A stretch of DNA of 64,000 nt from CBDCZY01 sp965224745 (lineage in GTDB: Bacteria; Pseudomonadota; Gammaproteobacteria; Methylococcales; Methylomonadaceae). The stretch spans positions 186,001-250,000 of the forward strand of contig CBDCZY010000003.1 in the NCBI GenBank assembly GCA_965224745.1, read 5' to 3'. Positions 17,601-27,103 of this stretch are shown in pieces. Each line of letters begins with the position of its first letter. Within the stretch, counting starts at the first letter, position 1. A program made the position numbers and the translations under genes. Under the pieces are notes generated by a model, which ran no database searches, was not told the DNA's origin, and was given only the letters and a program-made list of their open reading frames with translations.

Positions 17601-19052
17601 ATGACTGAACAAAAAGAATACGATGTTATGGTCATCGGCGCTGGCTCTGCAGGCTATGCCGCTGCTATTCGTGCTGCACAATTAGGGTTAAAAACAGCTT
17701 GTGTCGACACTTGGAAATCGCCTACCGGCCCTTCTCCAGTTGGTTCTAATTATGTCACTGTAGGATGCATATCATCGATTGCTTTGTTAGAAACGGCCAA
17801 ATTATTTTATTTTTTAAACCATGGCATTTCTGATATCGGTGTCAATGTAAGCAATGTATCGCTGAATTTACCTGGCTTAATCAAGCATAAAAATGCCATT
17901 CTTAAAAGCTTAAGTGATCAGATCGTCCAGGTTTTTTCCGATCTGAATATAGACTTCATCCATGGTAAAGGACAGCTAGTTAACGCTAACACTGTTGAAA
18001 TTATTGATAGGGATAAAGATTATAAACAGCTAACTAACGCAAAGCAGATTATTTTGGCTACTGGATCAAGCCCTATTGACCCACCATTTGCTGCTATTGA
18101 TGATGAATGTATTATTGACACAACAGCGGCTCTCGAACTTGAAGAGGTTCCGAAAAAACTAGCCATTATTGGTGCTAGTGTAATAGGGGTAGAGCTTGGT
18201 TCAATATGGAAGAGATTAGGCTCAGACGTTATTTTACTGGAAGCACAGAACTCTTTTTTGCCCATAGCTGATCATGAAATTGCACAAGAAGCTTATGCCA
18301 TTTTTACTAAATTCGGCTTAGATATCAGGCTCGGAGCCAGAGTCATAGCCAGTAAGAAAGGACAAAAAAAAGTTTCTCTGGAATACGAAGATCAATCGGG
18401 ACAACACCGACTAAGATTAGATAAAGTTTTGATAGCCACAGGCCGTAAGCCAAATACAGAGAACCTCGCATATCCAGAAGCCAATCTTCTGCTTGATGAG
18501 AATGGTTACATTAACGTGGACGATAATTGTGGTACAAATCTTCCGGGTGTTTATGCAATCGGCGATTTAGTTTCGTCTGGTCCTATGTTAGCGCATAAAG
18601 GTTTAGAAGAAGGCTTTTATGTTGCAGACCATATTGCAGGGAAACCCGCAACTATCAACTACAATACCATTCCTTCTGTCATTTATACTGAACCAGAGAT
18701 TGCTTGGGTGGGGCAAACAGAACAAGCGCTTAAAGCCATCGGTGAAAATTATAAGGTTGGTTATTCCAAATTTCGTACGATTGGACGAGCACACACCATG
18801 ACAAGCCAAAATGACGGTATGGTCAAGGTTCTGGCTCAAGCTGACACCGATAAAATCTTAGGAGTACACATTCTCGGAAGCAATGCTTCAGAAAACATTG
18901 CTGAAGCAGTTCTCGCCATGGAATTTTCTGCTAGCACTGAAGATATAGGTCGAACAATCCATGCCCACCCAACTCTAGCTGAAGCCATTCGGGAAGCAGC
19001 GCTTGATGCTGACAACCGGTCTTTGCACAGTAGCCTTTTAAAACCAACTTAA
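17601..19052 (+). CDS. lpd: dihydrolipoamide dehydrogenase (E3) homologue with broken redox site
   Basis: 483 residues of the flavin disulfide reductase family. FAD site VIGAGSAGYAAA, NAD domain IIGASVIGVELG, TIHAHPTLAEA with the catalytic His-Glu pair, and YTEPEIAWVG are all present. The redox-active motif, normally GGTCLNVGCIPSK, reads GSNYVTVGCISSI: the first cysteine is Tyr51 (TAT), C56 is kept and the conserved lysine is Ile60. Without the Cys pair the enzyme cannot form its disulfide, so normal lipoamide oxidation is not expected. Length and all other domains are intact and there is no frameshift, so it may be recently inactivated or repurposed. Another lpd elsewhere could serve the complex. 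Confidence 0.9.
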   Translation: MTEQKEYDVMVIGAGSAGYAAAIRAAQLGLKTACVDTWKSPTGPSPVGSNYVTVGCISSIALLETAKLFYFLNHGISDIGVNVSNVSLNLPGLIKHKNAILKSLSDQIVQVFSDLNIDFIHGKGQLVNANTVEIIDRDKDYKQLTNAKQIILATGSSPIDPPFAAIDDECIIDTTAALELEEVPKKLAIIGASVIGVELGSIWKRLGSDVILLEAQNSFLPIADHEIAQEAYAIFTKFGLDIRLGARVIASKKGQKKVSLEYEDQSGQHRLRLDKVLIATGRKPNTENLAYPEANLLLDENGYINVDDNCGTNLPGVYAIGDLVSSGPMLAHKGLEEGFYVADHIAGKPATINYNTIPSVIYTEPEIAWVGQTEQALKAIGENYKVGYSKFRTIGRAHTMTSQNDGMVKVLAQADTDKILGVHILGSNASENIAEAVLAMEFSASTEDIGRTIHAHPTLAEAIREAALDADNRSLHSSLLKPT

Positions 19053-19130
19053 AGTTAACCAAACATAAATTAGCAAGTAGATTGCGCTGCTACAGTTGTT
19101 TATTGTCTCAGACCGCTAGTTCAAAACTAT

Positions 19131-19343
19131 GCACTTTCAGTGCAAGGCTTTAGTTGCTACTCATTTGTTGTTTCCATCTATGAGAAAATTGAGAGAAACT
19201 GCTATCACTTGGTTTTTATGGGTTTAATTTTTTTCTGTTTTAGGCAAAAGTCGATATTTCATATTTCCCTCCATTTGCAATAAAGTAACACTGGTAACGT
19301 CTTTCAGTCGTTTTAAAACAACCTATGGACTTTCAGTCCATAG
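19131..19343. repeat. REP-like hairpins sharing ACTTTCAGT
   Basis: GCACT-TTC-AGTGC at 19131-19143 and CTATGGACT-TTC-AGTCCATAG at 19323-19343 have different stems but the same apex. A third small stem follows at 19347-19363. They fill the 300-bp spacer after lpd. The shape is that of REP elements or IS200/IS605-type ends; no matching transposase is next to them. Confidence 0.45.
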
Positions 19344-19354
19344 TGGTTGAGTCT

Positions 19355-19504
19355 TCAACTCAAACTAGTCAATAGAAACACCAAGACAATGAGTCCAGTT
19401 ACAATATTTTGCAGCGCATCATCGTTGAATAAACGACTGTTTGCTTTCATGATATCGTTGACTCTATTGTTGATTTGATCCTGCATGTGAACTGGATTTA
19501 GCAT
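19355..19504 (-). CDS. 49-residue tail-anchored membrane protein downstream of lexA
   Basis: A small frame from ATG 19504 to TGA at 19355-19357, with a strong AAGAGGAAAAAATT leader. The first ~32 residues are polar (MLNPVHMQDQINNRVNDIM) and the last ~16 form one hydrophobic segment (IVTGLIVLVFLLTS) ending almost at the stop. It lies 51 bp after the lexA stop on the same strand, so it is probably cotranscribed and SOS-regulated. Small membrane proteins beside SOS genes sometimes inhibit division (SidA, YneA); that analogy is only inference. I do not recognise a family. Confidence 0.6.
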   Translation of the reverse strand: MLNPVHMQDQINNRVNDIMKANSRLFNDDALQNIVTGLIVLVFLLTSLS

Positions 19505-19555
19505 AATTTTTTCCTCTTAAATGTAGTAAAGAAATGTCATGTTTTAATCGGCTAA

Positions 19556-20194
19556 TTAATGTAAATAGCGTCGCATCTGTCCCACTAAAACACCCTGTAT
19601 CTCAACTTGAGACGGTAAGTAATGCATTTCTGACATACTTTTGTTTGCTGGTATTAATAGCGTTTGATGAGGGTATTGTTCGATATGTTTAAGTGTTGCC
19701 TCTGTTTTATCAATTAAAGCGACCACAATCTCACCATTTCTAGCGTAACTTCTTTGTTCAATAACAACCCAATCGCCATCAAAAATGCCGTCTTCTATCA
19801 TGGAGTCGCCACTAACCTTCAAAATGTAACAAGGTTTTTCTGTCCTAAGTTGGTCAGGAACCATCATCTGAACGACATTTTCGATAGCCTCAATGGGTCT
19901 TCCCGCCGCGATAACGCCAACAAAAGGGAGATAACTACCTTCTCCTTCGCTTATATTTGCTTTCTGCTGACCTTTCATTGTAAGTCTGACTCCTCGCTGC
20001 TTTTTATTGGGTGCCTCTATTAATCCAGCGTCGATCAACGCTTGAATATGTTTATGCATAGAACCTCTGGATTTCAACCCCATTGCTACACACAGTTCAT
20101 CTAGTGTGGGTGGATGAGAAAACAAATGTTGGTTTTCAATCAAAAAATCAAAGACTTCTTGTTGTTTACGGGTTAATTGAGAATATTCTGACAT
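19556..20194 (-). CDS. lexA: LexA repressor
   Basis: 212 residues from ATG 20194, which has GGAGAA seven bases upstream; earlier in-frame ATGs lack a ribosome site. Winged-helix DNA-binding domain (~1-75, LTRKQQEVFDFLIENQ... SRGSMHKHIQALIDAGLI), Ala97-Gly98 cleavage bond (VIAAGRP), catalytic Ser131 (SGDSMIEDG) and Lys163 (LIDKTEATLK). The recognition region differs from E. coli LexA, and the upstream box is of the GTTC-N7-GTTC type. It represses the SOS regulon and cleaves itself on RecA activation. Confidence 0.93.
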   Translation of the reverse strand: MSEYSQLTRKQQEVFDFLIENQHLFSHPPTLDELCVAMGLKSRGSMHKHIQALIDAGLIEAPNKKQRGVRLTMKGQQKANISEGEGSYLPFVGVIAAGRPIEAIENVVQMMVPDQLRTEKPCYILKVSGDSMIEDGIFDGDWVVIEQRSYARNGEIVVALIDKTEATLKHIEQYPHQTLLIPANKSMSEMHYLPSQVEIQGVLVGQMRRYLH

Positions 20195-20233
20195 ATATTC
20201 GTTCTCCATTCGTTTTTCATTATCATAATAAAA

Positions 20234-20248
20234 GAACAAAAAGAGAAC
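20234..20248 (-). promoter_or_regulatory. candidate SOS box, GTTC-N7-GTTC
   Basis: On the minus strand GTTC-TCTTTTT-GTTC lies 40 bp upstream of the lexA start. This is the direct-repeat SOS box known from Alphaproteobacteria, not the CTGT-N8-ACAG box of E. coli. Likely lexA autoregulation. Confidence 0.5.
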
Positions 20249-21644
20249 AAGCTTTTTTTTAATAAATTTCCTTTTCGAACGGTTTTCGATATTTAATTGC
20301 TCATCAATTAGATCGTCTTGGCTAACCCGAATTAAGAAAGCAAATACATCGTTTAAATTTCTAGAGTAATAGTTTGAATAGGTCTAATTTACACCGAGGC
20401 TTGATATTTGGCTTATCGTCAAAACAAAAACAAAACGGAGTCTACGTTGAATAGAGTGGGTAACACCTGTAAAATAATTTAACTTTCCGTACTGTTGCGT
20501 ATTCTGGTGATCATGAACACCGATTCTGGCCATCGTGAACACTTCCCTTGTCCACGCATTGGATTCAGGTTATTTTTACCCTAAGTGTTCACCATCAGTC
20601 AAATTTGACTGTGTTTTTCGCATAGATTCTCCTTTTAATTTGATGCGATGTGCGTTGTGCATGAGCCGATCCAAAATAGCATCAGCCAGTGTATTGTCAC
20701 CAATAGATTGATCCTGAATCCGTGACTTAAAGTGCATCCACCAATCCTTGGGAAGCCACATTAACATTTCAACGTTTTAATACCTTGTTATTATTTGAAA
20801 TAGCTAATAATACGAGCACACTGAGGCTTTTTAAGCATCAATAGCTCTCAATTGACACCAAATTCTGTACACCCGGCACTGCTATCCCTGAGAGACATGT
20901 TCTCGCATTTTTCTTAAGAATAGTGGGGTGTTATCCTGACGCTAAGCGATGGTAGGTTGACTCAAATGCTAAAAAACCCGGGCAGTGTTTGGAGAAACGA
21001 AGTTTTATTCGTCGCCCAGCATGGATGACCCGAGCCGCTAGGTACATTAGTTCCTGTATAACCGTTTTTATTCGCCTTCTTTTGGCCGGATGACGGACAG
21101 GACTGATGTTGCCTATGAGCCCGATTAAGCCGATCCAACGCAAGATATTGTAACTATAAGCGCTCAATGCCATGATCAAGTCGTTGGTGGCAAATTTGCC
21201 CGAAGGTAAGCGTTCGATATCGAGGTCGGTTTTAAATTCACTGTGGAATTGTTCGGAAGTGGCATGATCTTGGTAAAGAGCAATGATCTGTTCATCAGCG
21301 TAGGCGAGCGAATTTAATGAGGTCCACCAGCCTTCTATTTCTATCTCAGGGATTAACAGCATTTGACCCTCTGCATCCATAGTTCTTTCGATAACCCGCA
21401 TGACGCGGCGGAAGCGATAGGTTTGCCCGTCTTGTTGTTGGGTTTCTTGGACACTGAACAAGGCGACCCGTTTGCCGACCCTCGGCGTTGTCCATTTGCC
21501 TTGTTGTTCAGCCAAGGCTAACCAAGCCTCCAGGTCTTGTTTTCTGGGGTTCCATTTCAGGATAGAGTCCACTTGGTTTTGTAATGGTCTAATAATCTTG
21601 GAAGGATTTATAGCTTATAATCCAACCCAAAATTAGGATAAAAA

Positions 21645-21968
21645 ATGACCGAAATAACCACAGTAAAACCTAAAACAACCTTCACCACAGAACAGCGTCT
21701 AGACTACGCTAAACTCATGGTAAATGAAGGATATACCAATAAGCAGGTAATGGAAATATCAGGAGCAGGTGACTCTGCTGTGAGGCGATGGAAAAAGCAA
21801 TATTTAGATGAACTCAAAGGTAATACACCTCAGGATAAGCAAGCGTTAACCCCAGAACAACAGAAAATACAAAGCCTAGAGAAGCAATTATGGCGAGCTA
21901 AAAGGGATAATGAAATACTAAAAAAGGCCACAGCCTTCTTTGTTCGAGACAACAACAATCTGAATTGA
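21645..21968 (+). CDS. IS3-family OrfA (helix-turn-helix)
   Basis: 107 residues. It contains a helix-turn-helix (YTNKQVMEISGAGDSAVRRWKK is the core) and a C-terminal leucine-zipper-like stretch (IQSLEKQLWRAKRDNEILKK) typical of OrfA. Its 3' end overlaps orfB by four bases in another frame, so OrfAB is probably made by frameshifting or coupled translation. Confidence 0.9.
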   Translation: MTEITTVKPKTTFTTEQRLDYAKLMVNEGYTNKQVMEISGAGDSAVRRWKKQYLDELKGNTPQDKQALTPEQQKIQSLEKQLWRAKRDNEILKKATAFFVRDNNNLN

Positions 21969-22816
21969 TTGTTGAAATAAAGAAGGCTTCTCCAGGCTAT
22001 CAAACAACAGAGCTTTGCACACTATTTAATATAGCTCTCAGTACACACTACTATCAGATTAATAATCAAATGAGCGATGAAGAACAAGAAACCATAGAAC
22101 AAATTAAATTGATAGCCATTGAAACTCAGCATACCTATGGTAAACGAAGGACTCAGGTTGAATTAGCTAACAGAGGGATTGAAATAGGCGTTTATAAAAC
22201 AGCTTCATTAATGAAAAAATCGAATGTCATTGCCATAAAACCTAAAAAGCGACACAGCTATCCAGCGGGAGAAGTCCACAAGAAAGCGGATCATTTACTT
22301 AAACGACAGTTTAATCCCAGTACTGTTCATACGCACTGGGTAGGTGACATTACCTACATTAAAACCTATACAGGCTGGAGCTATTTAGCTTGTATACTTG
22401 ATCTTGGGTCAAGAGAAATTATGGGCTGGGCATTATCAGAAGAACCCAATGCAGAGCTTGCAAAGTCAGCATTAGAACATGCGATTAATAAACACAAGCC
22501 AGATACTCAACAATTAATGTTTCATTCAGACCAAGGGGTTCAATATTCAGCCAATCTATTTGTTGATTATCTTCATGACTTGGATATAACACAAAGTATG
22601 AGCCGTCGAGCTAATTGCTGGGATAATGCTGTGATGGAGCGGTTTTTTAGGAATTTAAAAACAGAGAGGCTGAACTATTTGAATTTTATTAATTACTCCT
22701 CTGTAGTCAGTGCTGTGACTAGCTATATTAGTTTCTATAACTATAAAAGGTTACATTCTGCTATTGATTATAAAACCCCTCATCAAAAAACCAAAGAAAT
22801 GAAAAAAGCGGCTTAA
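21965..22816 (+). CDS. IS3-family OrfB transposase (DDE)
   Basis: 283 residues of rve-type integrase: HTHWVGDITYIKT (first D), MFHSDQGVQYSA (second D) and WDNAVMERFFRNLKTE (E). The annotated first codon is TTG 21965; in practice it is likely expressed as an OrfAB fusion. Intact, so it could mobilise itself. Confidence 0.92.
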   Translation: MIVEIKKASPGYQTTELCTLFNIALSTHYYQINNQMSDEEQETIEQIKLIAIETQHTYGKRRTQVELANRGIEIGVYKTASLMKKSNVIAIKPKKRHSYPAGEVHKKADHLLKRQFNPSTVHTHWVGDITYIKTYTGWSYLACILDLGSREIMGWALSEEPNAELAKSALEHAINKHKPDTQQLMFHSDQGVQYSANLFVDYLHDLDITQSMSRRANCWDNAVMERFFRNLKTERLNYLNFINYSSVVSAVTSYISFYNYKRLHSAIDYKTPHQKTKEMKKAA

Positions 22817-24119
22817 AATCCTTCCAAGAAAACTTGACCATTACACACCAACCCTCATTACCCAGATAAGCCGCAATCGGCGCATAGCCATCATGGCCTT
22901 TATAGGTTCTGGAAACACCTTCCTTCTGGGTCTTCTCATTGTTCATCGGATACACATCAATATCCAATGCGACATGATGGGTGGCCAATGGCGTCACCGG
23001 TACCCCGGCATGAGTCAGAAATTCAATATTACATTGTTGCATGATGACCAATAGTGCTTCAGCCTCTTCATCCAGTCGTTGTCTTAATCTTGCGCTTGAG
23101 GGTACGCGCTTAATCGACAGCGCGTTCTTGAAGTAGTCATCATCTCGGTAGTTCTCGATTGCTTCGAAGTCGCTTTTGCCTAAACATAGCGTTCCAATGT
23201 ATGATTTGATGATGTCGCTGTGCGAAATGCCATGGCGTAAAGGAATGCCGGCCTTGAGCACTTTATGAATAGTGCCATATCGATTTAAACACAAGCCAAC
23301 TAAGGCCAAACCAGAATGACTTGTATAGGTTTCTGTTGTGGATTGTTCGATGATGAGACGTTTCATTTTGCACTTGTTGGGTGAAGTTTTTAACGCCTCT
23401 ATTTTAACACTTTATTGCTTATTAATCAGCTAGATAACTCATTATATTAACTTCTTAAATCACGGATTAAGGTTGATACCATTGATCCGTAGGTAATTGA
23501 CTGATCATAATGGTGGATGCACTTTCGTAACGATCATCCATAATTTCCATTAAATCATTACGTTGTGCTGCTTTTAATGGCTCAAGCCCCCAATCGTCTA
23601 TAATCAGACAATCCAGTTTGGCTAATGTTTGTAGAGCCTTGCTGTAAGTTCCATCTGCTTTTGCCTGAGTGAGTTCCAGCATTAACCGTGACAGTCGGTA
23701 ATATTTCACGCTATAGCCTTTCATACAGGCAGTATGTCCCAACGCACAAGCAATATAGGTTTTACCGCTGCCACAAGGCCCAGTAATGAGTATGTTTTGT
23801 GATTTATTCAGCCAATCGCAATGTAACAGTGAAGCCATCATGGATTGTTTCAGTCCTCTGGGATGCTGATAATCAATGGCATTGCTGTTGGCTGCCAGTT
23901 TTAATTTAGCGGCTTTGAGTAAGCGCTGCTGTTTTCTATTTTCTCTGTCTTGATATTCACTATCCGCTAATAATTGCAGCCGTTCCTCAAAGGGTAATCC
24001 TTCATAGGTATTAGGCTGTTCTATCTGGCTAACCAATGCATTAGCCATGCCTGATAATTTCAGCTGCCTGAGTTGTGTTATGGTTTGTTCCAACATAATT
24101 AATCTCGCTTGTCATTCTA

Positions 24120-25664
24120 TTAGTGAAAACTTTCTGGGCCACGGATGTTTTTATGGGCTTGAGGCAAGGCAGGCAGCGACTCTTTGTTTTCTGTCAGTAA
24201 TTGATCTTGATTACTCCGCAAAATATCTTTGATGTGTTTAAGTTTGTATAAGTTGTTTTTGTTAGCAATCAAACACGCCTTATTTAATCGTTCAGCAGGA
24301 TAACTTCGGGAGAGATTGAGTAATCCCAGGCAGACTCTATAAGCCTGCTCTGGATGTTGTCGTTGATTAAGCACCGTTTTAACCCAAAGCAAGACTTCAT
24401 CGCCGATGTCTTTTGCCCAGTCCATTAATCGACCCGGTGTCCACTGATGATGCTTTTCATGTTTAACAGGCATATGCTCTGCTACGGTGGTCATGCCAGA
24501 ATGATATTTTCTAGCGTGGCTGGTTATGCGTTTGTTGTGGAAGTAGAGCTCAATCACATATTCTTTGGCATGAATCGCAAGCTTTTCACCGACCAGATGA
24601 TGCGGAACGGAGTAAAAATGATCGTCATAGCGAATATGATAATCAATATTGACTTTGACCGTTTTAATCTCGGTATATTGATAAGTCTGCTTAGGTAGCG
24701 GCAAGAGAGCGGGCTTATCTATGGATTCAAACCATTGTTGTCGTGAGCCTTTCAGCTGTTTAAACGGCTTATTATTCACCTCTTCTAATAGTGCTTTAAT
24801 GCAGTGGTTTAATTCTTCCAAAGAGAAAAAAGTATGGTGTCGTAGTCTGGCCAGTATCCAGCGTTCTATGATTTGTACACCGACTTCAGCCTTGGCTTTA
24901 TCTTTGGGTTTTAACGGTCTGGCAGGCACTAGTGCAGTACCATAATGTGCGGCAAGTTGTTGGTAAGAAGGATTGATTTCTGGATCATAACGACAGGCTT
25001 TAGTGACTGCACTTTTCAAATTATCTGGAACCACCATCGTAGGCACGCCACCGATGAAGTTAAAAGCTCTGACATGACTGTTAATCCAGTCAGGTAGTTT
25101 TTGACTCCATGTCGCTTCACAAAAGGTGTAATTGGAAGCGCCTAAAACAGCAACGAATATCTGAGCAGTTTTGATTTCTCCTGTGCTGTTACTGACAATA
25201 GGCACGGTTTGACCTGCATAATCTACAAACAGCTTTTCACCAGCCTTGTGGGTTTGACGCATGGAACGTCTTTGTTTTTTTTGCCAGTCTTGGTACAACG
25301 TGCAATATTGCGAGTAACTGTAGCAGCGATTAGGGTAGTGCTGGGTATACTCTTCCCATAGCAGCAGTTTAGTCACACCTTTACGTTTAAGTTCCTGGTA
25401 TACCTCAACCCAGTTAGGCAACTGAAATTGATCGGATGGTCGGGTATCCGATTCAGGATAAAACTGACCGGCCAGTTGTTGATCATCAAGTTGCTCTATG
25501 GCTTTCCAATCCAGCCCCATTTCTTCCGCTTTACGGGTGACTTTTTGTATGGCTCCCAGACTTAATTTAAGACTGTCTCTGATCTGACGCATGCTGAGGT
25601 CAGCATGTAATCGAAGTCGTAGTACTTCGCGTAATTTTCGCATTGATATTCTCTGTGTTGGCAT
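24120..25664 (-). CDS. istA: IS21-family transposase IstA
   Basis: About 514 residues from ATG 25664 (an upstream TTG at 25676 is less likely). N-terminal helix-turn-helix (LSMRQIRDSLKLSLGAIQKV), then a DDE core with FVDYAGQTV, VPDNLKSAV and KAKAEVGVQIIERW, and a basic C-terminal domain. It lies 23 bp before istB on the same strand. The gene itself is intact, but its partner istB is broken. Confidence 0.92.
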   Translation of the reverse strand: MPTQRISMRKLREVLRLRLHADLSMRQIRDSLKLSLGAIQKVTRKAEEMGLDWKAIEQLDDQQLAGQFYPESDTRPSDQFQLPNWVEVYQELKRKGVTKLLLWEEYTQHYPNRCYSYSQYCTLYQDWQKKQRRSMRQTHKAGEKLFVDYAGQTVPIVSNSTGEIKTAQIFVAVLGASNYTFCEATWSQKLPDWINSHVRAFNFIGGVPTMVVPDNLKSAVTKACRYDPEINPSYQQLAAHYGTALVPARPLKPKDKAKAEVGVQIIERWILARLRHHTFFSLEELNHCIKALLEEVNNKPFKQLKGSRQQWFESIDKPALLPLPKQTYQYTEIKTVKVNIDYHIRYDDHFYSVPHHLVGEKLAIHAKEYVIELYFHNKRITSHARKYHSGMTTVAEHMPVKHEKHHQWTPGRLMDWAKDIGDEVLLWVKTVLNQRQHPEQAYRVCLGLLNLSRSYPAERLNKACLIANKNNLYKLKHIKDILRSNQDQLLTENKESLPALPQAHKNIRGPESFH

Positions 25665-25873
25665 CACCTGTCCCAATTAAAATCAGGTAGGTTAGCAATG
25701 GACAATAATCAATGTGTGGAAAGGATTCTGATTGATCGTGAACACCGATTCTGGAAAAACAGCAAAAGTGTTCACCATCAAATCAGAATTAGCGTTCACT
25801 ATGAACCAGAATAGGTGTTCACGATGCATCAGAATCAGTGTTCACGTTGAGCCAGAATATGCATCTGTCCCAG

Positions 25874-27103
25874 ATGAATAGTTCCGAAATATTTACACTT
25901 GCTTTAGGATTAACAGAACCTTGGTCTATAACAAATGTTGAAATACTAACGGATGAAGATTCAATAAAAGCACTCCATATTCATCTTGGTTTCAAGCGTG
26001 GCAGTAAGTTTGAAGATGAGGCGGGTGAAAAATGTTCTATCCACGACACACAAGAAAAAACATGGCGCCATCTGAATTTTTTTGAACACACCTGCCTACT
26101 CCATTGTTCAATTCCCCGAATTAGAACAAGCGACGGGAAAGTGCGCTTAGTCGATGTTCCCTGGGCTCGAAAAAACAGTGGCTTCACCTTGTTATTTGAA
26201 GCCTTAGCGATGGCCTTAATTGAAAAGGAAATGCCGGTTAATAAAGTGGGGCATTTGTTAAATGAAAATCCACATAGAATCTGGACAATTTTTAATCATT
26301 GGATAAAACTTGCTTATCAGGCGGATGATCCTTCATCAGTGACGCAACTTGGTTTTGATGAAACATCGAGACGAAAAGGACATCAATATGTCACGGTTGC
26401 TGTTGATTTAGAGCAACGTAGAGTGCTTCATGTTGTTGAAGGCAAAGACGCTAAAACCATTGAAGAAATCAAAGATTATCTCGTCCTTAAAAAGGTCGAA
26501 CCTGAACAGATTGCTCAAGCGAGCATTGATCTTTCTCCTGCCTTTATTTCAGGGATCAAAAATAACTTTCCACAGGCCGAAATTACCTTTGACCGATTTC
26601 ATGTTGTTAAGTTATTAAATGAAGCAATGAATAAGGTTCGACAACAAGAAAGGCGGGAGCATGATGAATTAAAGGGGCACAAATACACCTTTCTTAGAAA
26701 CCAGAATTCATTGTCTGAGAGCAAGAAAGCTTCATTAGATGAGCTGATTACACTGTTCCCTACCTTAGGTAAGGCCTCTCGGCTGAAAACGTTATTTAAT
26801 GACCTTTGGGATATGCCGAATAAGCAAGCAGCTAAGGCCTTTATTGAACACTGGTGCGAAGAGGTTGAACAAAGCAAAATCCAACCCTTTATGGCCTTTT
26901 CAAGAACCGTAAAATCACATTTGTCAGGAATAGTGAACTTTGTTGAAACACATATTACCAATGCCATTCTGGAAAGTATTAACAACAAAATACAAATGGC
27001 CAAACGACGAGCAAGAGGTTTTCGAAATACCAATAACCTGATTAATATGATTTACTTTTTATGTGGAAAATTAAAATTTAATTACCCACTCTATTCAACA
27101 TAG
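25874..27103 (+). CDS. ISL3-family transposase
   Basis: 409 residues from ATG 25874 (MNSSEIF); the frame also opens further upstream, but those first 12 codons belong to the IS21 end. DDE-type core: GFDETSRRKGHQYVTVAVD, ASIDLSPAFISGI, FDRFHVVKLLNEA, and NAILESINNKIQMAKRRARGF. The IS21 insertion removed its own upstream region but left the reading frame whole. Transcription could now come from the IS21 end. Confidence 0.9.
   Translation: MNSSEIFTLALGLTEPWSITNVEILTDEDSIKALHIHLGFKRGSKFEDEAGEKCSIHDTQEKTWRHLNFFEHTCLLHCSIPRIRTSDGKVRLVDVPWARKNSGFTLLFEALAMALIEKEMPVNKVGHLLNENPHRIWTIFNHWIKLAYQADDPSSVTQLGFDETSRRKGHQYVTVAVDLEQRRVLHVVEGKDAKTIEEIKDYLVLKKVEPEQIAQASIDLSPAFISGIKNNFPQAEITFDRFHVVKLLNEAMNKVRQQERREHDELKGHKYTFLRNQNSLSESKKASLDELITLFPTLGKASRLKTLFNDLWDMPNKQAAKAFIEHWCEEVEQSKIQPFMAFSRTVKSHLSGIVNFVETHITNAILESINNKIQMAKRRARGFRNTNNLINMIYFLCGKLKFNYPLYST

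Larger units (their letters stand above)
21580..22845 (+). mobile_element. IS3-family element, innermost of the nest
   Basis: 1266 bp with TGTAATGGTC at the left end and, inverted, at the right; both ends continue into TCTTGGAAGGATTT. It carries overlapping orfA and orfB and appears intact. No 3-bp target duplication is found (TTT left, CAC right), consistent with adjacent loss of IS1380 sequence. A solo copy of its left end lies at 29355. Confidence 0.9.
20931..23366 (-). pseudogene. IS1380-family transposase, split and partly deleted
   Basis: The N-terminal part (to ~22846) reads up to GYAPIAAYLGNEGW; the C-terminal part (21572-20931) starts near ILKWNPRKQDLEAWL. In relatives about 60-70 residues, including the SGND/DAGND region, lie between these points, so the IS3 insertion came with a deletion. 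The gene cannot make an active transposase. Confidence 0.85.
20713..23472 (-). mobile_element. IS1380-family element inserted in istB
   Basis: The ends begin CCTGAATCCGTGACTTAA (20713) and, inverted, CCTTAATCCGTGATTTAA (23472), with TTGAT directly repeated outside at 20708-20712 and 23473-23477. The element interrupts istB and is itself interrupted by an IS3-family element. Confidence 0.88.
20576..24096 (-). pseudogene. istB: istB, IS21 helper ATPase, interrupted
   Basis: The N-terminal part (24096-23478) has the AAA+ P-loop GPCGSGKTYIA and Walker B LIIDDWG, then stops in PTDQWYQ. The C-terminal part (20712-20576) resumes at SIGDNTLADAILDRLMHNAH and ends at GEHLG. Joining the two across the IS1380 element restores a continuous IstB frame. 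IstB loads and regulates the IstA transposase, so this IS21 copy should be immobile unless helped. Confidence 0.88.
20496..25864 (-). mobile_element. IS21-family element inserted in the ISL3 element
   Basis: The ends carry repeated subterminal blocks of the form TGTTCAC...GATTCTGG, inverted between left (20496-20600) and right (25730-25864), as expected for IS21 multiple binding sites. The outer ends read TGCGTATTCTGG and, inverted, TGCATATTCTGG. CTGT flanks both sides (20492-20495, 25865-25868), a likely 4-bp target duplication. It carries istA and istB on the minus strand; istB is split by an IS1380 element. Confidence 0.85.

Noticed and set aside
25838..25873. Upstream start for the ISL3 transposase
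   Set aside because: Those codons belong to the inserted IS21 end; ATG 25874 is the native start.
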